From contig DBCP01000094.1 in NCBI GenBank assembly GCA_002293105.1, positions 10,134-20,601 on the forward strand: 10,468 bases of DNA. Direction: 5' to 3'. Within the stretch, counting starts at the first letter, position 1; each line of letters starts with the position of its first letter. Under the pieces are notes generated by a model that was given only the letters and a program-made list of their open reading frames with translations, made no database searches and had not been told where the DNA came from. A program made the position numbers and the translations under genes. This DNA comes from Bacteroidetes bacterium UBA955. GTDB lineage: Bacteria > Bacteroidota > Bacteroidia > NS11-12g > UBA955. Positions 1-8,451 of this stretch are shown in pieces.

Positions 1-581
1 CTACCACGAACTGGACGCAAAGTGGTTACATATTGAACACCCGCATCCAAAGAAACACCCGACGCTTGTGCATCAGGAATACCTTCAGACACCATTCTCG
101 CCATAATACCGGCAGAAATATTGCTACTGAAACTCTTCGAGTAAGCCAAGCCGATATTGGTCATATTGACACGGAAAGTACCGATACCTCCATAGGGATT
201 TTGCTCTGTGGTAATCTCGATTGGCTTGATACTGTATTGCATCACGCTGATACCGAAAGTACCGCTCTCACCCACTTTTTGGGCGAACCCTGCATTGTTG
301 ATGGCGATGCCTGAACCCATGAGCCATTCTGTTCTCGAAAAACTCATTTCCGTGGTATTCTTGATGCGGTCCAAACCAGCCACGTTCATATACATAGCTT
401 CAGTACCACTCACTTTACCACCATTGGCCCAACCCATTCCACTCGAACGTGCCCATCCATTGATGGTCAACTGGGCGGCACCCGCCTGTCCTTGTCGCTC
501 AGGGTTACCTGCTACCGCGGCACCAACAGCACCCAAGGTCAGCAATCCGGCCAAAAATATATTCTTTTGTCTGCGATTCAT
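1..581 (-). CDS. PorV/PorQ-family outer-membrane protein, partial (C-terminus outside the window)
   Basis: The gene starts at the ATG complementary to 579-581 and stays open to the window edge, giving 193 codons plus two bases. Full-length PorV proteins are about 380-400 residues, so roughly half is visible. Residues 1-24 form a signal peptide: a basic N-terminus (MNRRQK), a hydrophobic core and an AVA cleavage site. The mature protein begins GNPERQGQAGAAQLTIN and continues with an RSSGMGWANGG stretch, an EAMYMNVAGLD segment, SFSRTEWLMGSG and a GISVMQYS...IEITT...GGIGTF block. This order matches my memory of PorV-type barrels, including the conserved AxQLxI, ARSSG and N-x-AGL positions. In T9SS, PorV is an outer-membrane barrel that carries cargo from the SprA translocon to the PorU attachment complex. 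This gene follows the sorting-domain protein by 11 bases, so it is probably its partner. It could be an accessory paralogue rather than the core porV, because no other core T9SS gene is nearby. PorQ is the alternative within the family. Confidence 0.85.
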   Translation of the reverse strand, partial: MNRRQKNIFLAGLLTLGAVGAAVAGNPERQGQAGAAQLTINGWARSSGMGWANGGKVSGTEAMYMNVAGLDRIKNTTEMSFSRTEWLMGSGIAINNAGFAQKVGESGTFGISVMQYSIKPIEITTEQNPYGGIGTFRVNMTNIGLAYSKSFSSNISAGIMARMVSEGIPDAQASGVSLDAGVQYVTTLRPVRG

Positions 582-592
582 CTTCTGTTTTA

Positions 593-3500
593 TTAATAAG
601 TATCCAAATCAATGGCATGCATGATACCATACCAACGAACAACCTTTTCGCCCAAATCCTTGGTCTTGATGTGAATCAAGTACAAGCCCGATGCGATAGG
701 CACATTACTTCCGTTCTTCAAATCCCACTCGAAGAAAGTGTTATTATCGGCCTTGTTCACGCGGCGAATCAAGTTACCAGCCATATCAAAAATGGTGATG
801 GTACACTCTGGGGGTAAGTTGGTGATTTTCACACGAGAGTCGATAGGACTGTTCTCGTATTCGCTGTATCCCCTGTATGGGTTTGGCACAACATTCACCA
901 AATCCAAGTTCTTTCTTCCAATTTCATCAGATACCTTCGGTGCGATGCTTGCTGCATCGAAAGAATACATCGGACGGTTGTTGTTCAAATTATTGCCTGC
1001 ATCGTATGTGGTGTATGCTTTGCGAATATTGATTTTGAATGTTACATCCGTTGGAGGAACGTTCTTGTCAACCATTTTATAGCCGGCGGCCATATATGTT
1101 GGCATTACCCACATCACTTGAGAGAGCAATCTGGTTTTATCCAAAGTGGCTACTTTTCCGCCAGCTGCTGCTGGCAACAACGCCGTTTTGAAACGTTGGA
1201 AGTTGGCTTCATCCTCGCCCAAATAGCGCTCACCTTTCACGTTACGTGAAATACCGCTTACGCCTGTTCCGAAGATGTATACAAAATGCTTTCCACCCAT
1301 GGCAGGATAGTTACCGTTGTCGTTGTAAACTTTGTCGGTTGGGTTCCAAATCATGTCTTTACCATTTTCACCACCCAAATAACTGTCCTCAGAGAAGGCC
1401 ATCGCCAAACGCTCACCGGTTTCCATGTTGATGGCATAACCAGGGAACCAACCCAAGCCCATGGAGCCCGCCATTGGATTACCCTCTTTATCCACTGATG
1501 GAGCGAAACGCATGTTGAATTTCTCCATCTGACCGTCGTTTGAGTTCTTCAATTCGTCGTCAGACATCTCCAAAACGGGACAACGGGTCCAAAGATTTTT
1601 ATCCTTCGTGATGACAATCTGGACGCTAGACAATTCGCTCAATGGACTTTGCAAACCTGATGAGTTACCCCACCATGCAAAACCATATGTATTTCTACCT
1701 GTTGCGGTCAACTTCTCACGGGCAGTCAAACCATAAGGAGCAATTCTACCGTTCCAGATACGCTCGAAAGCTTGTCCTGGGTCTACAGGTGTTCCATCCT
1801 GATTAAAGAAGTCATGAATCAAAGGATCGAATGGTCCACCACGGCCGTTACTACCGGCACGAATCCAGTTCTGCCAAATAGCCCCTGAATTCGCTGTGTT
1901 TTGGGCGTCGTTATCAGCGACTGCTGTCAACCATTGTTTTCCATTATTTTCCCAGTTCACAGACCAGCTCAACACACCATTACTAGGATCAGCACCGGCA
2001 TTTTCACCGGGGTTAAATACTTGCTCTACTTCTACGCTAAAGCCCCAATCAGCCAAAGTTTCTGTGGTCTTGTTGTATTTACCGCGACGGCCTTGCACCG
2101 ACTCGAAACCTACACCAATGATGGTATCATTAAAAATGGTATCGTTATCCAAATCCGTAGCGCCTTTTTTCACCATGAACCAACCTGTGTTCTTGGTCAT
2201 AGAATCCTTCAAGCCTGAAGCCAATGAGGCTTTGTTCTCACGCAACACAAATTCAAACTTTGCATTGGGAACCTTGATCGGATCAACCACTTTGATTTTC
2301 ACTGGACCTGCGCCTGCAACATATGTTGCTTCTTTGGCCACACCATTTTTCAAAATTTCATCAACGGTTTCTTTGGTAAACTCCAATACATTTCCACCGT
2401 TACCACGACCTGCCAAACGTGTCAACACAGGACCGCTACCATAGCTCGATTGCAACTCAGTACCAAACTGTTCAGGTTCAGTTTTGTGGGGAATGGCTTT
2501 GTAGGTCTTGATATTTCTACGTCCCGCCAAGAATTGATTGGGATCGATCTGCAATGAATCATCAGCCAAAATAGCGTAAGACAATACCATGTAGTATACA
2601 GGCTTGAAATCCACCAATTGGGTATTTGAACCAGTCGCAAACAAGTCGTTTTTGATGCTCCAAGTATGTTGAACTCCTTGGTCGGCACCTTCTACTTTCA
2701 CAACAGGCAACAACGCAGCCAACTTGGGATCGTATACCTTGTTCACGATCATGCCACGGTTGTTTTTCATATCGCATTGGAACAGCATACGGGCTTTGTC
2801 TACATTATCCAAATCACCAGTGTTAACCGTTGCATCTTTCAGTTGATAAACCAAGTAACCCTCAAACTTGTAGGTACGCTCTACATTGTTTGCATCTTTA
2901 TATTTTTCTCTGTAGTTCTCAACTTTGCTGCTGTTGGTGTTCAAGAACTTTAACACCAATTCTTGCTCCAATTCTTGAATCTCGATATCTGGGGCATTAG
3001 GACCATCCAAAATTTTGAAGTTGTTGTTAAACAAAGTCTGCGCTTTATCTGAGGCAATCTTCAACAAGTTCAAAGAACCGGCTGCTCCACCACTGGTAGT
3101 ACGAGCCCAAACAACTCCCACCGTGATTCGCTGTACTTGTCCGGGACGCAACGTAAATGGACCGGTAGATTGTAAGAAACGACGGTCACCCGGTCTATTA
3201 CCCGCTATTTTCTCAGTCCAAGGCTCCAATGCATAGGCAGGATCGGTATCGCCAGGGAACATATATTTGGCAGGCTTAGAACCGCCGAAACCGGTTCCTC
3301 CATAGGTCACATTCTGACCACCCAACCATTTACCTTGCAACAAATTGTAATATTCAATGGCTTCACCTGGGTTACCACGAACAGGATCGTTGTCGTTGTT
3401 GTAGTACATGTAGTGACTCAAACCCAGCTGATTACCGGCCGAATCTGTAGGTCCCTCAAAATAGTCTACACCCACCGTAGGCGGATTCAAACCATAACCC

Positions 3501-4483
3501 AAAACCCCTTCGTCATCGTCGTCACCATTGTAACAGAATCCCAAAGAACGTCCTACATCACAACCCACATAGTCATCCGCGTAGTTACCCAAATCGGCAT
3601 CTACCCACTGACCCATGTAACAATCGTTCAACGTAGTAAAACCACGGTTGATGATTTTTGAGCTGTAGAAAGTCATGTTGTTCACCTCGTCGTTGGTTGC
3701 GAACGCAAAACCTGTGGTTTGAATTTCAATACCAATAGGCTGACCTTGTGTTTCATTGTGGATGTTACCCTTGTCGTTGTAAACCCACCAGATAAACATA
3801 TCAGGCTGCTTGTCAACACCATTGTCAATTGACGGACGGCGATCGTCCAACACGGGGTGTTCTCCTGAGAAAGGATCGTATACACCGTCAGGTGTAACTT
3901 CTTTGTAAGGGGCCAAATACTTGGCTTCATTTCCGAACATTACAGCACGCTGACGACCAGCTGGCCAATCGCGGATGCCCGCACTTTGGTTCAGGTATTT
4001 GCTGCTCTCGAAATCCTCCAACTCGTCGCGGGTTACCTTCCACATTTTGTCGTACGCTTTACAACGAACGGGGTCAGTAGCTGCTGTAGTCGTATCTAGC
4101 GGACCTGGCCAAAAATCCACACCTTTCTGACGGTAGGTCATCGCCGCCAATTTCAAACTTCCACCATTGTCACGGCCACCAATCCAAATCGCACCCGCAA
4201 ACAAGGCATGCTTACGAACCGCATTGGGGTCGTTGATTTTGGGAATCTCGTATTTTGGATTACTGATATCCCACCACATGTCACCCCCATTCAATAGCTT
4301 GGTTCGAACGTTGTTCACATCCAAATCCGCACTTTGAGAAGCCCATTCACACGTATTGGCATATTGACTGGCCCTACGGTCCACACGGGGAGCATTTCCT
4401 CTGCCGTTCAAGTTCAAAATAGGACGGGCAACCGCCATATGAACTGCCATCGCAGAGAGTAAAAATATTCCTAATCGTTTCAT
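593..4483 (-). CDS. Large secreted protein with T9SS type A-like C-terminal sorting domain
   Basis: This encodes about 1296 residues. I chose the ATG at 4483 because it gives a proper signal peptide (MKRLGIFLLSAMAVHMAVA, cleavage after residue 19). The longer start at 4525 would add a hydrophilic 14-residue leader and run back into the receptor gene. Residues ~90-340 are rich in Trp, Gly and Asp. Residues ~294-344 hold an acidic segment with DADLGNYADDYVGCD and YNGDDDDEG, which looks calcium-binding and resembles a segment I recall from other uncharacterised Bacteroidota surface proteins. Residues ~495-600 (GPNAPDIEI..., then FEGYLVYQ) look like a fibronectin type III or similar beta-sandwich. 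The last ~100 residues (from ~1195, VVPNPYRGYSE, then ITIFDMAGNLIRRV, then GLYLIHI) fit a T9SS sorting domain. The protein is therefore probably exported by T9SS and attached to or released from the surface. I see no protease, glycosidase or other catalytic motif, so the molecular function is unknown. The gene sits between a TonB-receptor-like gene and a porV-like gene in one operon. Confidence 0.85.
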   Translation of the reverse strand: MKRLGIFLLSAMAVHMAVARPILNLNGRGNAPRVDRRASQYANTCEWASQSADLDVNNVRTKLLNGGDMWWDISNPKYEIPKINDPNAVRKHALFAGAIWIGGRDNGGSLKLAAMTYRQKGVDFWPGPLDTTTAATDPVRCKAYDKMWKVTRDELEDFESSKYLNQSAGIRDWPAGRQRAVMFGNEAKYLAPYKEVTPDGVYDPFSGEHPVLDDRRPSIDNGVDKQPDMFIWWVYNDKGNIHNETQGQPIGIEIQTTGFAFATNDEVNNMTFYSSKIINRGFTTLNDCYMGQWVDADLGNYADDYVGCDVGRSLGFCYNGDDDDEGVLGYGLNPPTVGVDYFEGPTDSAGNQLGLSHYMYYNNDNDPVRGNPGEAIEYYNLLQGKWLGGQNVTYGGTGFGGSKPAKYMFPGDTDPAYALEPWTEKIAGNRPGDRRFLQSTGPFTLRPGQVQRITVGVVWARTTSGGAAGSLNLLKIASDKAQTLFNNNFKILDGPNAPDIEIQELEQELVLKFLNTNSSKVENYREKYKDANNVERTYKFEGYLVYQLKDATVNTGDLDNVDKARMLFQCDMKNNRGMIVNKVYDPKLAALLPVVKVEGADQGVQHTWSIKNDLFATGSNTQLVDFKPVYYMVLSYAILADDSLQIDPNQFLAGRRNIKTYKAIPHKTEPEQFGTELQSSYGSGPVLTRLAGRGNGGNVLEFTKETVDEILKNGVAKEATYVAGAGPVKIKVVDPIKVPNAKFEFVLRENKASLASGLKDSMTKNTGWFMVKKGATDLDNDTIFNDTIIGVGFESVQGRRGKYNKTTETLADWGFSVEVEQVFNPGENAGADPSNGVLSWSVNWENNGKQWLTAVADNDAQNTANSGAIWQNWIRAGSNGRGGPFDPLIHDFFNQDGTPVDPGQAFERIWNGRIAPYGLTAREKLTATGRNTYGFAWWGNSSGLQSPLSELSSVQIVITKDKNLWTRCPVLEMSDDELKNSNDGQMEKFNMRFAPSVDKEGNPMAGSMGLGWFPGYAINMETGERLAMAFSEDSYLGGENGKDMIWNPTDKVYNDNGNYPAMGGKHFVYIFGTGVSGISRNVKGERYLGEDEANFQRFKTALLPAAAGGKVATLDKTRLLSQVMWVMPTYMAAGYKMVDKNVPPTDVTFKINIRKAYTTYDAGNNLNNNRPMYSFDAASIAPKVSDEIGRKNLDLVNVVPNPYRGYSEYENSPIDSRVKITNLPPECTITIFDMAGNLIRRVNKADNNTFFEWDLKNGSNVPIASGLYLIHIKTKDLGEKVVRWYGIMHAIDLDTY

Positions 4484-4500
4484 AAAATCTTTCTTTTCTT
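4484..4500 (-). promoter_or_regulatory. A/G-rich translation start region deciding the 4483 start
   Basis: On the minus strand the bases before the ATG at 4483 read AAGAAAAGAAAGATTTT. This is a purine-rich run a few bases from the start. Bacteroidota often use A-rich leaders instead of a strong Shine-Dalgarno site. The leader fills almost all of the 19-base gap after the receptor stop codon and supports initiation here rather than at 4525. Confidence 0.4.
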
Positions 4501-4502
4501 GT

Positions 4503-7500
4503 TTAGTTGAAGTTGATACGAACACCTACACGTACCGTTCTTGGGGCGCCCAACATACCGGTTTGAGAGGCCAACATGATTTTGTACAAATCGATATAAC
4601 TCTGGGCATCAATCTGGTTTTGAGCCAACAATTGACCCTGCGGTGAGTTGATAAACCCGTCATTCATGGCCTCACCCGTAAATGGATAAACCGAATTCAC
4701 ATTGCGGGCATTCAAAACGTTTTGTATCCAGAAGAACACACTCATGATCAAAGGCTTTCCATTGTCGGCACGGTTGAAACGAACACCCTTGGTGATGTTG
4801 ATATCAAAAGTCTGCTGCCATGGCAAACGCGCACCAAAAGGAACCCCTTTGATCTGTGCACGATCCACAGCACCCACCTGTACTGGACGAACCGTTGGTG
4901 TGTAAGGCGTACCACTGTAAGAGTTTGAAATGATGTTAAAGCTGGCGTATTTGAAGATCTCTTTGCCATTGATTTTTGGACCCAAGTACATATTCTTCTT
5001 GGTTCTTGGATCAATACCACCACCATACGCCCAAGTACCCATCAATTTGATGTTATGGCGAATATCCAACTCACCCAAAGGAATTACGTTCCGCAAATTG
5101 GGTTGGTTTGAAGCAATCAACGTTGCCTGTGAACTGATGTTTGAACCCGTACCATCGGCAAATTGCAACATGTAACTTGCCACGAACGAGAATGGACCAG
5201 GAATTCCACCCACACCACCAATGTCGTTCATCGAGTAGGTTCCACGGAAACCAGTGATGGTTGAGAAGTCGATGTTACGATAAGTAGTATAAGTTACAGG
5301 GTAACCTTGGCTGATTTGATACAAACCGAAGTCTTTTCTGTTTTCACTGTATGAGGCAGCAATTTCCAAACCACGGTCTTTCTTCACACCGAAAATCTGC
5401 TTATAACCCACTTCATAATCCGTCTTAATACGGGGCTGCAAACTACCATTCGAGATGGTTGAACCCTGACGGTTTTTCAAGTAATACAACTCGTCAATGG
5501 TCAAGAATGAAGCACCGCTGTTCGGACGTTGCGCTAATACATCATAACTCACGTAGAATGATTTTCTTTCTGGCTCCAATGGGAAAGAGAACCAAATACG
5601 AGGCAACAAATTCAGGGCGGGAGTAAAATCTTCCAATGCATCTTTGGTCAATTCCTGCTTATTGGGGTTGACCAAGTAAGGGGCGATACGACCGTTGCTG
5701 GTTTGGTTGGCCAAGAATTCGGCACTCTTCAATTCAGAACCGTCAGCATTGTACCAACGATCACCGTTGCGGTAACCTATGATTTTGGTTGGTGCTTCAA
5801 TGTCATTCACATATACTTTATACTCTTCACCAATGTTTGTGGGATGTGAAATACTCAAACCATTAATTTCTGATACCTCAGCTGCCGTTTTGATCGGGTA
5901 CAAAGTGTAAGCATCTTTCAACACCAACTGGTTGGCATCATATCGCTCCATACGCACACCCAAACGGAATACCAAGTCTTTGAAACGGAACTGATCTTGC
6001 AACCAAGCCGCGATATAAACAGGCTGGAAGGCGCCAATGGTCCGTCTGTCTTTGTTGTTCAAAAACTGTTCGATGCTAGGCTTACCAATCACTTTGTTGC
6101 CGAGGTGGTCGTAACCAAAATAGCTCACAACACCGTTACCATTGTTCAACAATTCATCTGCATTGAACATATCCAAACTGAACATGCTCGGATCGTACGA
6201 GTTGATATCCACGAAAGTACGCTCATCAACTGTGTTGCCATAAACATCCTTCTGACCACCAGCGATCAATTTGTCGCGGAAGGCACGATCGAAGTGTGAT
6301 TGCTCACCATAGTTAATCAAACGGTTGTAGCGAACTGTATCTGTAAATTGTCCGTTTGCGTCATAGCTCAATATAGGATTAGATACATCCAATTCTGAAA
6401 TGTGCTTGTTCATTTGTTGACGCATCAAAATCCACAATCCGTTGGCACCCAAACCATATCCACGGCTTATTTGCTGCTCGTAGTAAAAGCCCGCCTGCAA
6501 ATCGTGCTGGGTTCTTTCGCGACTACCTACAGATTTTGGTTTAACCGACATCTGTCCTACCGCGAACACACCATAACGCTCAGTGTTCGACTTGCTGTAA
6601 CCTGCAGTTACACCACCGGGAGTTCCGTGCAATGAATAAACACCGTTGGGGTTCATTCCATTCACCAAACCTTGGTTAATTAACAACGTATTCATGTTTT
6701 GAACCTTGAATCCTCTGCTGTCATAGTAGTCGTAGATGTTCTCAGTGTATTTGGCACGCAAGGGGTTCAAATCACTGGCTTTGAATGTCATCAATGAATC
6801 TGCATAACCCACATGCTCCCAATAGTTTCTCAACTGTACATAGTTACCGAACTGGTCGCGCACAATCTTTGGATCTTTGTTCGGGTTCTGCGATGGATCG
6901 TAGTTGGCATACTGATATACCGCTGTTGGATACGACTGAAACTTGCCGATGTAACCATAATCGAACAAATTGTCCATGTGCCTGGCATCACGGGTCACTG
7001 CATAAGTACTTTGGTATTCCGCGCGCACTGAATAGTAGGCGTTTTTGATAGAGCTCTCCTTGTTCGTTTTGAAGTTTTGGGTAAACAACAAGTATCCACG
7101 GAAGGTTTGGTTATCACTTCTGGAGTTGTTCTTGTAGTTCATGACAGAATTGCTTGCTGCCAAACCGGTTGAATAGAAGTAACTCGCATAGCCTGTTACA
7201 CTCACATATTGTGAAGGGCGCCATTCCAATTTACCCACGAAGTTCCCGTTTCCACCATCGCTGTTCGGGCGTGCTTTCATCAATTCGAAATCATTTTCAC
7301 GCAAAAAATTGGCACTGTGCACAAATCCATTGGGCGTATATACCAATGGGTTGTTTTCAATTTCCTGCAATTTCTGCTCATTCACACGGTACACACCGGT
7401 GCGGGTTGGCGCTGGGTCTTTGTAGTATCCCAAGTTGGCGTTCATCATATAACCCAACTTTACATTGCGCTTGGTTTTTCCCGATGCATCTTTTTCTTCT

Positions 7501-8288
7501 TTTACCCATATCGGACCAGAGATGAAACCTTCCACTGTGTTGTATCCAAAAGGATCCAAACCCGATGAAGTAATGCCTTCAATCGCAGTCACAATTTTAT
7601 CCGTGGCAGACTTAGAAGTTGACGAGAATACACCACCTGTCAAGTCACCATACATGGCAGGGATACCTCCCACGTTGGCTGAAATCTGCTCTGTTCCCAA
7701 TGTTGGTAAACCACCACCACCGATCACACGCTGTCCGTCAATAAAAGTACCGTTTCCATCAGCGCGTGTTCCACGAACTGAAATACCTTGGGGCGTGCTC
7801 AAAATTGCTGAGTTGGTACTTTCCAAAAGACCTGTACCACGCTGACCTGATCCCACAATCTTGGCACCGTCAATCACCGATTCTGATTGCAAGAAGTTCA
7901 CAGGGGATCTTTTGCCTTTCACTTTAATAACTGCGGCTTCCATTGAACCCGAGCCTAATTTCACAAAATCCAAATCCTCACTTGGGTTTTGACCCGGCTG
8001 GAGACTGATGCCCCTAACTTCTTGATCACGGTAGCCCTCTTTGGTTGCTTGTACGTCGTACTTACCAGGAGTCAAAGTCGTAAATCCTGCGTTACCGTCT
8101 GAGTCTGTGGTATCCGAGGTCACCTCAATGTTGTTCAACAACATCACGATCTTTACACCGCTCAGGTTTCGGCCATCTTGGTCTTTGGCCTTAATGCGAA
8201 AGTCGGCAAAGTTGGTTTGCGCTGTAACCACACCGATGGACAAAACCACCACTGCGAGTGCAATAATCTTACGTAGCATATACTTCAT
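4503..8288 (-). CDS. TonB-dependent-receptor-like outer-membrane protein with carboxypeptidase-regulatory-like domain
   Basis: This is a complete protein of 1261 residues. A signal peptide (MKYMLRKIIALAVVVLSIGV, cleavage near VTA/Q at 23-24) precedes a carboxypeptidase-regulatory-like beta-sandwich at ~27-109, with a DQDGRNLSGVKI start, a DSDGNAGFTTLTPGKYDV core and EGYRDQEV. A plug-like domain follows at ~125-230, with SESVIDGAKI, TPQGISVRGTRADGNGTFIDGQRV and MYGDLTGGVFS. The rest is a long barrel with alternating aromatic strands, such as DQFRFKDLVFRLGVRMERYD, ending in TVRVGVRINFN. The plug and barrel order is that of energy-coupled outer-membrane receptors, and the N-terminal domain is typical of Bacteroidota members. 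No TonB box can be named with confidence. The substrate cannot be read from sequence. No susD-like lipoprotein gene follows; instead there is a T9SS cargo gene 19 bases downstream. The protein is longer than most siderophore receptors (~700-800) and somewhat longer than SusC (~1000-1100). A second in-frame Met (residue 4) could also serve as the start. The receptor may act as transporter, sensor or docking platform for the cargo protein. Confidence 0.88.
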   Translation of the reverse strand: MKYMLRKIIALAVVVLSIGVVTAQTNFADFRIKAKDQDGRNLSGVKIVMLLNNIEVTSDTTDSDGNAGFTTLTPGKYDVQATKEGYRDQEVRGISLQPGQNPSEDLDFVKLGSGSMEAAVIKVKGKRSPVNFLQSESVIDGAKIVGSGQRGTGLLESTNSAILSTPQGISVRGTRADGNGTFIDGQRVIGGGGLPTLGTEQISANVGGIPAMYGDLTGGVFSSTSKSATDKIVTAIEGITSSGLDPFGYNTVEGFISGPIWVKEEKDASGKTKRNVKLGYMMNANLGYYKDPAPTRTGVYRVNEQKLQEIENNPLVYTPNGFVHSANFLRENDFELMKARPNSDGGNGNFVGKLEWRPSQYVSVTGYASYFYSTGLAASNSVMNYKNNSRSDNQTFRGYLLFTQNFKTNKESSIKNAYYSVRAEYQSTYAVTRDARHMDNLFDYGYIGKFQSYPTAVYQYANYDPSQNPNKDPKIVRDQFGNYVQLRNYWEHVGYADSLMTFKASDLNPLRAKYTENIYDYYDSRGFKVQNMNTLLINQGLVNGMNPNGVYSLHGTPGGVTAGYSKSNTERYGVFAVGQMSVKPKSVGSRERTQHDLQAGFYYEQQISRGYGLGANGLWILMRQQMNKHISELDVSNPILSYDANGQFTDTVRYNRLINYGEQSHFDRAFRDKLIAGGQKDVYGNTVDERTFVDINSYDPSMFSLDMFNADELLNNGNGVVSYFGYDHLGNKVIGKPSIEQFLNNKDRRTIGAFQPVYIAAWLQDQFRFKDLVFRLGVRMERYDANQLVLKDAYTLYPIKTAAEVSEINGLSISHPTNIGEEYKVYVNDIEAPTKIIGYRNGDRWYNADGSELKSAEFLANQTSNGRIAPYLVNPNKQELTKDALEDFTPALNLLPRIWFSFPLEPERKSFYVSYDVLAQRPNSGASFLTIDELYYLKNRQGSTISNGSLQPRIKTDYEVGYKQIFGVKKDRGLEIAASYSENRKDFGLYQISQGYPVTYTTYRNIDFSTITGFRGTYSMNDIGGVGGIPGPFSFVASYMLQFADGTGSNISSQATLIASNQPNLRNVIPLGELDIRHNIKLMGTWAYGGGIDPRTKKNMYLGPKINGKEIFKYASFNIISNSYSGTPYTPTVRPVQVGAVDRAQIKGVPFGARLPWQQTFDINITKGVRFNRADNGKPLIMSVFFWIQNVLNARNVNSVYPFTGEAMNDGFINSPQGQLLAQNQIDAQSYIDLYKIMLASQTGMLGAPRTVRVGVRINFN

Positions 8289-8338
8289 AGGTCTTTTTCT
8301 TATCTAAATCGCTGATTATACAAATAACGATAATTTGG

Positions 8339-8369
8339 CAAGTTTACCGAAAAAACAAGGATTTATCAA
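8339..8369 (-). promoter_or_regulatory. Candidate Bacteroidota-type promoter for the three-gene surface operon
   Basis: On the minus strand, TTG (8369-8367) is followed after exactly 20 bases by TAAACTTG (8346-8339). The Bacteroidota sigma-A consensus is TTTG, a 17-23 base spacer, then TAnnTTTG, so the -7 box has one mismatch. Transcription would begin near 8332, giving a leader of about 44 bases before the receptor start at 8288. A perfect TATAAT (8320-8315) with TTGCCA 15 bases upstream (8341-8336) is an alternative, but that box type and spacer are less expected in this phylum. The element lies in the only sizeable gap between genes and downstream of a terminator, which is where a promoter is needed. 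Confidence 0.35.
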
Positions 8370-8421
8370 GTTTCAAACGCCGAAACTTTTCGCTACATTG
8401 TGTAGACTCAAAAAATATTTT

Positions 8422-8451
8422 GAAAAATACCAAACATTACGCGTTTGGTAT
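8422..8451 (-). terminator. Intrinsic terminator of the carboxylase/dehydrogenase unit, overlapping the stop codon
   Basis: A perfect 9-base inverted repeat, ATACCAAAC and GTTTGGTAT (8427-8435 and 8443-8451), encloses a 7-base loop. On the minus strand the hairpin is followed directly by TTTTCA and then more T-rich sequence, as in a factor-independent terminator. The upstream arm encodes the last residues of the dehydrogenase, and its TAA stop lies in and next to the loop. The stem is A/T-rich, so its strength is moderate. Confidence 0.7.

Noticed and set aside
1896..2444. 182-residue plus-strand ORF opposite the T9SS cargo gene, and similar plus-strand ORFs elsewhere
   Set aside because: These ORFs lie fully antisense to well-supported genes, have no recognisable domains and show the composition expected of shadow frames.
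593..4483. Secreted enzyme (protease or glycosidase)
   Set aside because: Reading the whole protein, I found no catalytic signature of a known hydrolase family, only beta-sandwich-like and acidic segments.
4484..4525. Extended start of the T9SS cargo gene at 4525, adding 14 residues
   Set aside because: It places a hydrophilic leader before an otherwise perfect signal peptide and overlaps the end of the receptor gene. The ATG at 4483 has an A/G-rich leader and gives a proper secretion signal.
4503..8288. SusC-type glycan transporter
   Set aside because: No SusD gene follows, no glycan-degrading gene is near, and the downstream partner is a T9SS cargo. The barrel family fits but the SusC name would over-claim.
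8315..8341. Sigma-70 style promoter TTGCCA/TATAAT before the receptor gene
   Set aside because: The spacer is only 15 bases and the box type is not the usual Bacteroidota consensus. It is kept only as an alternative to the TTG-N20-TAAACTTG candidate.
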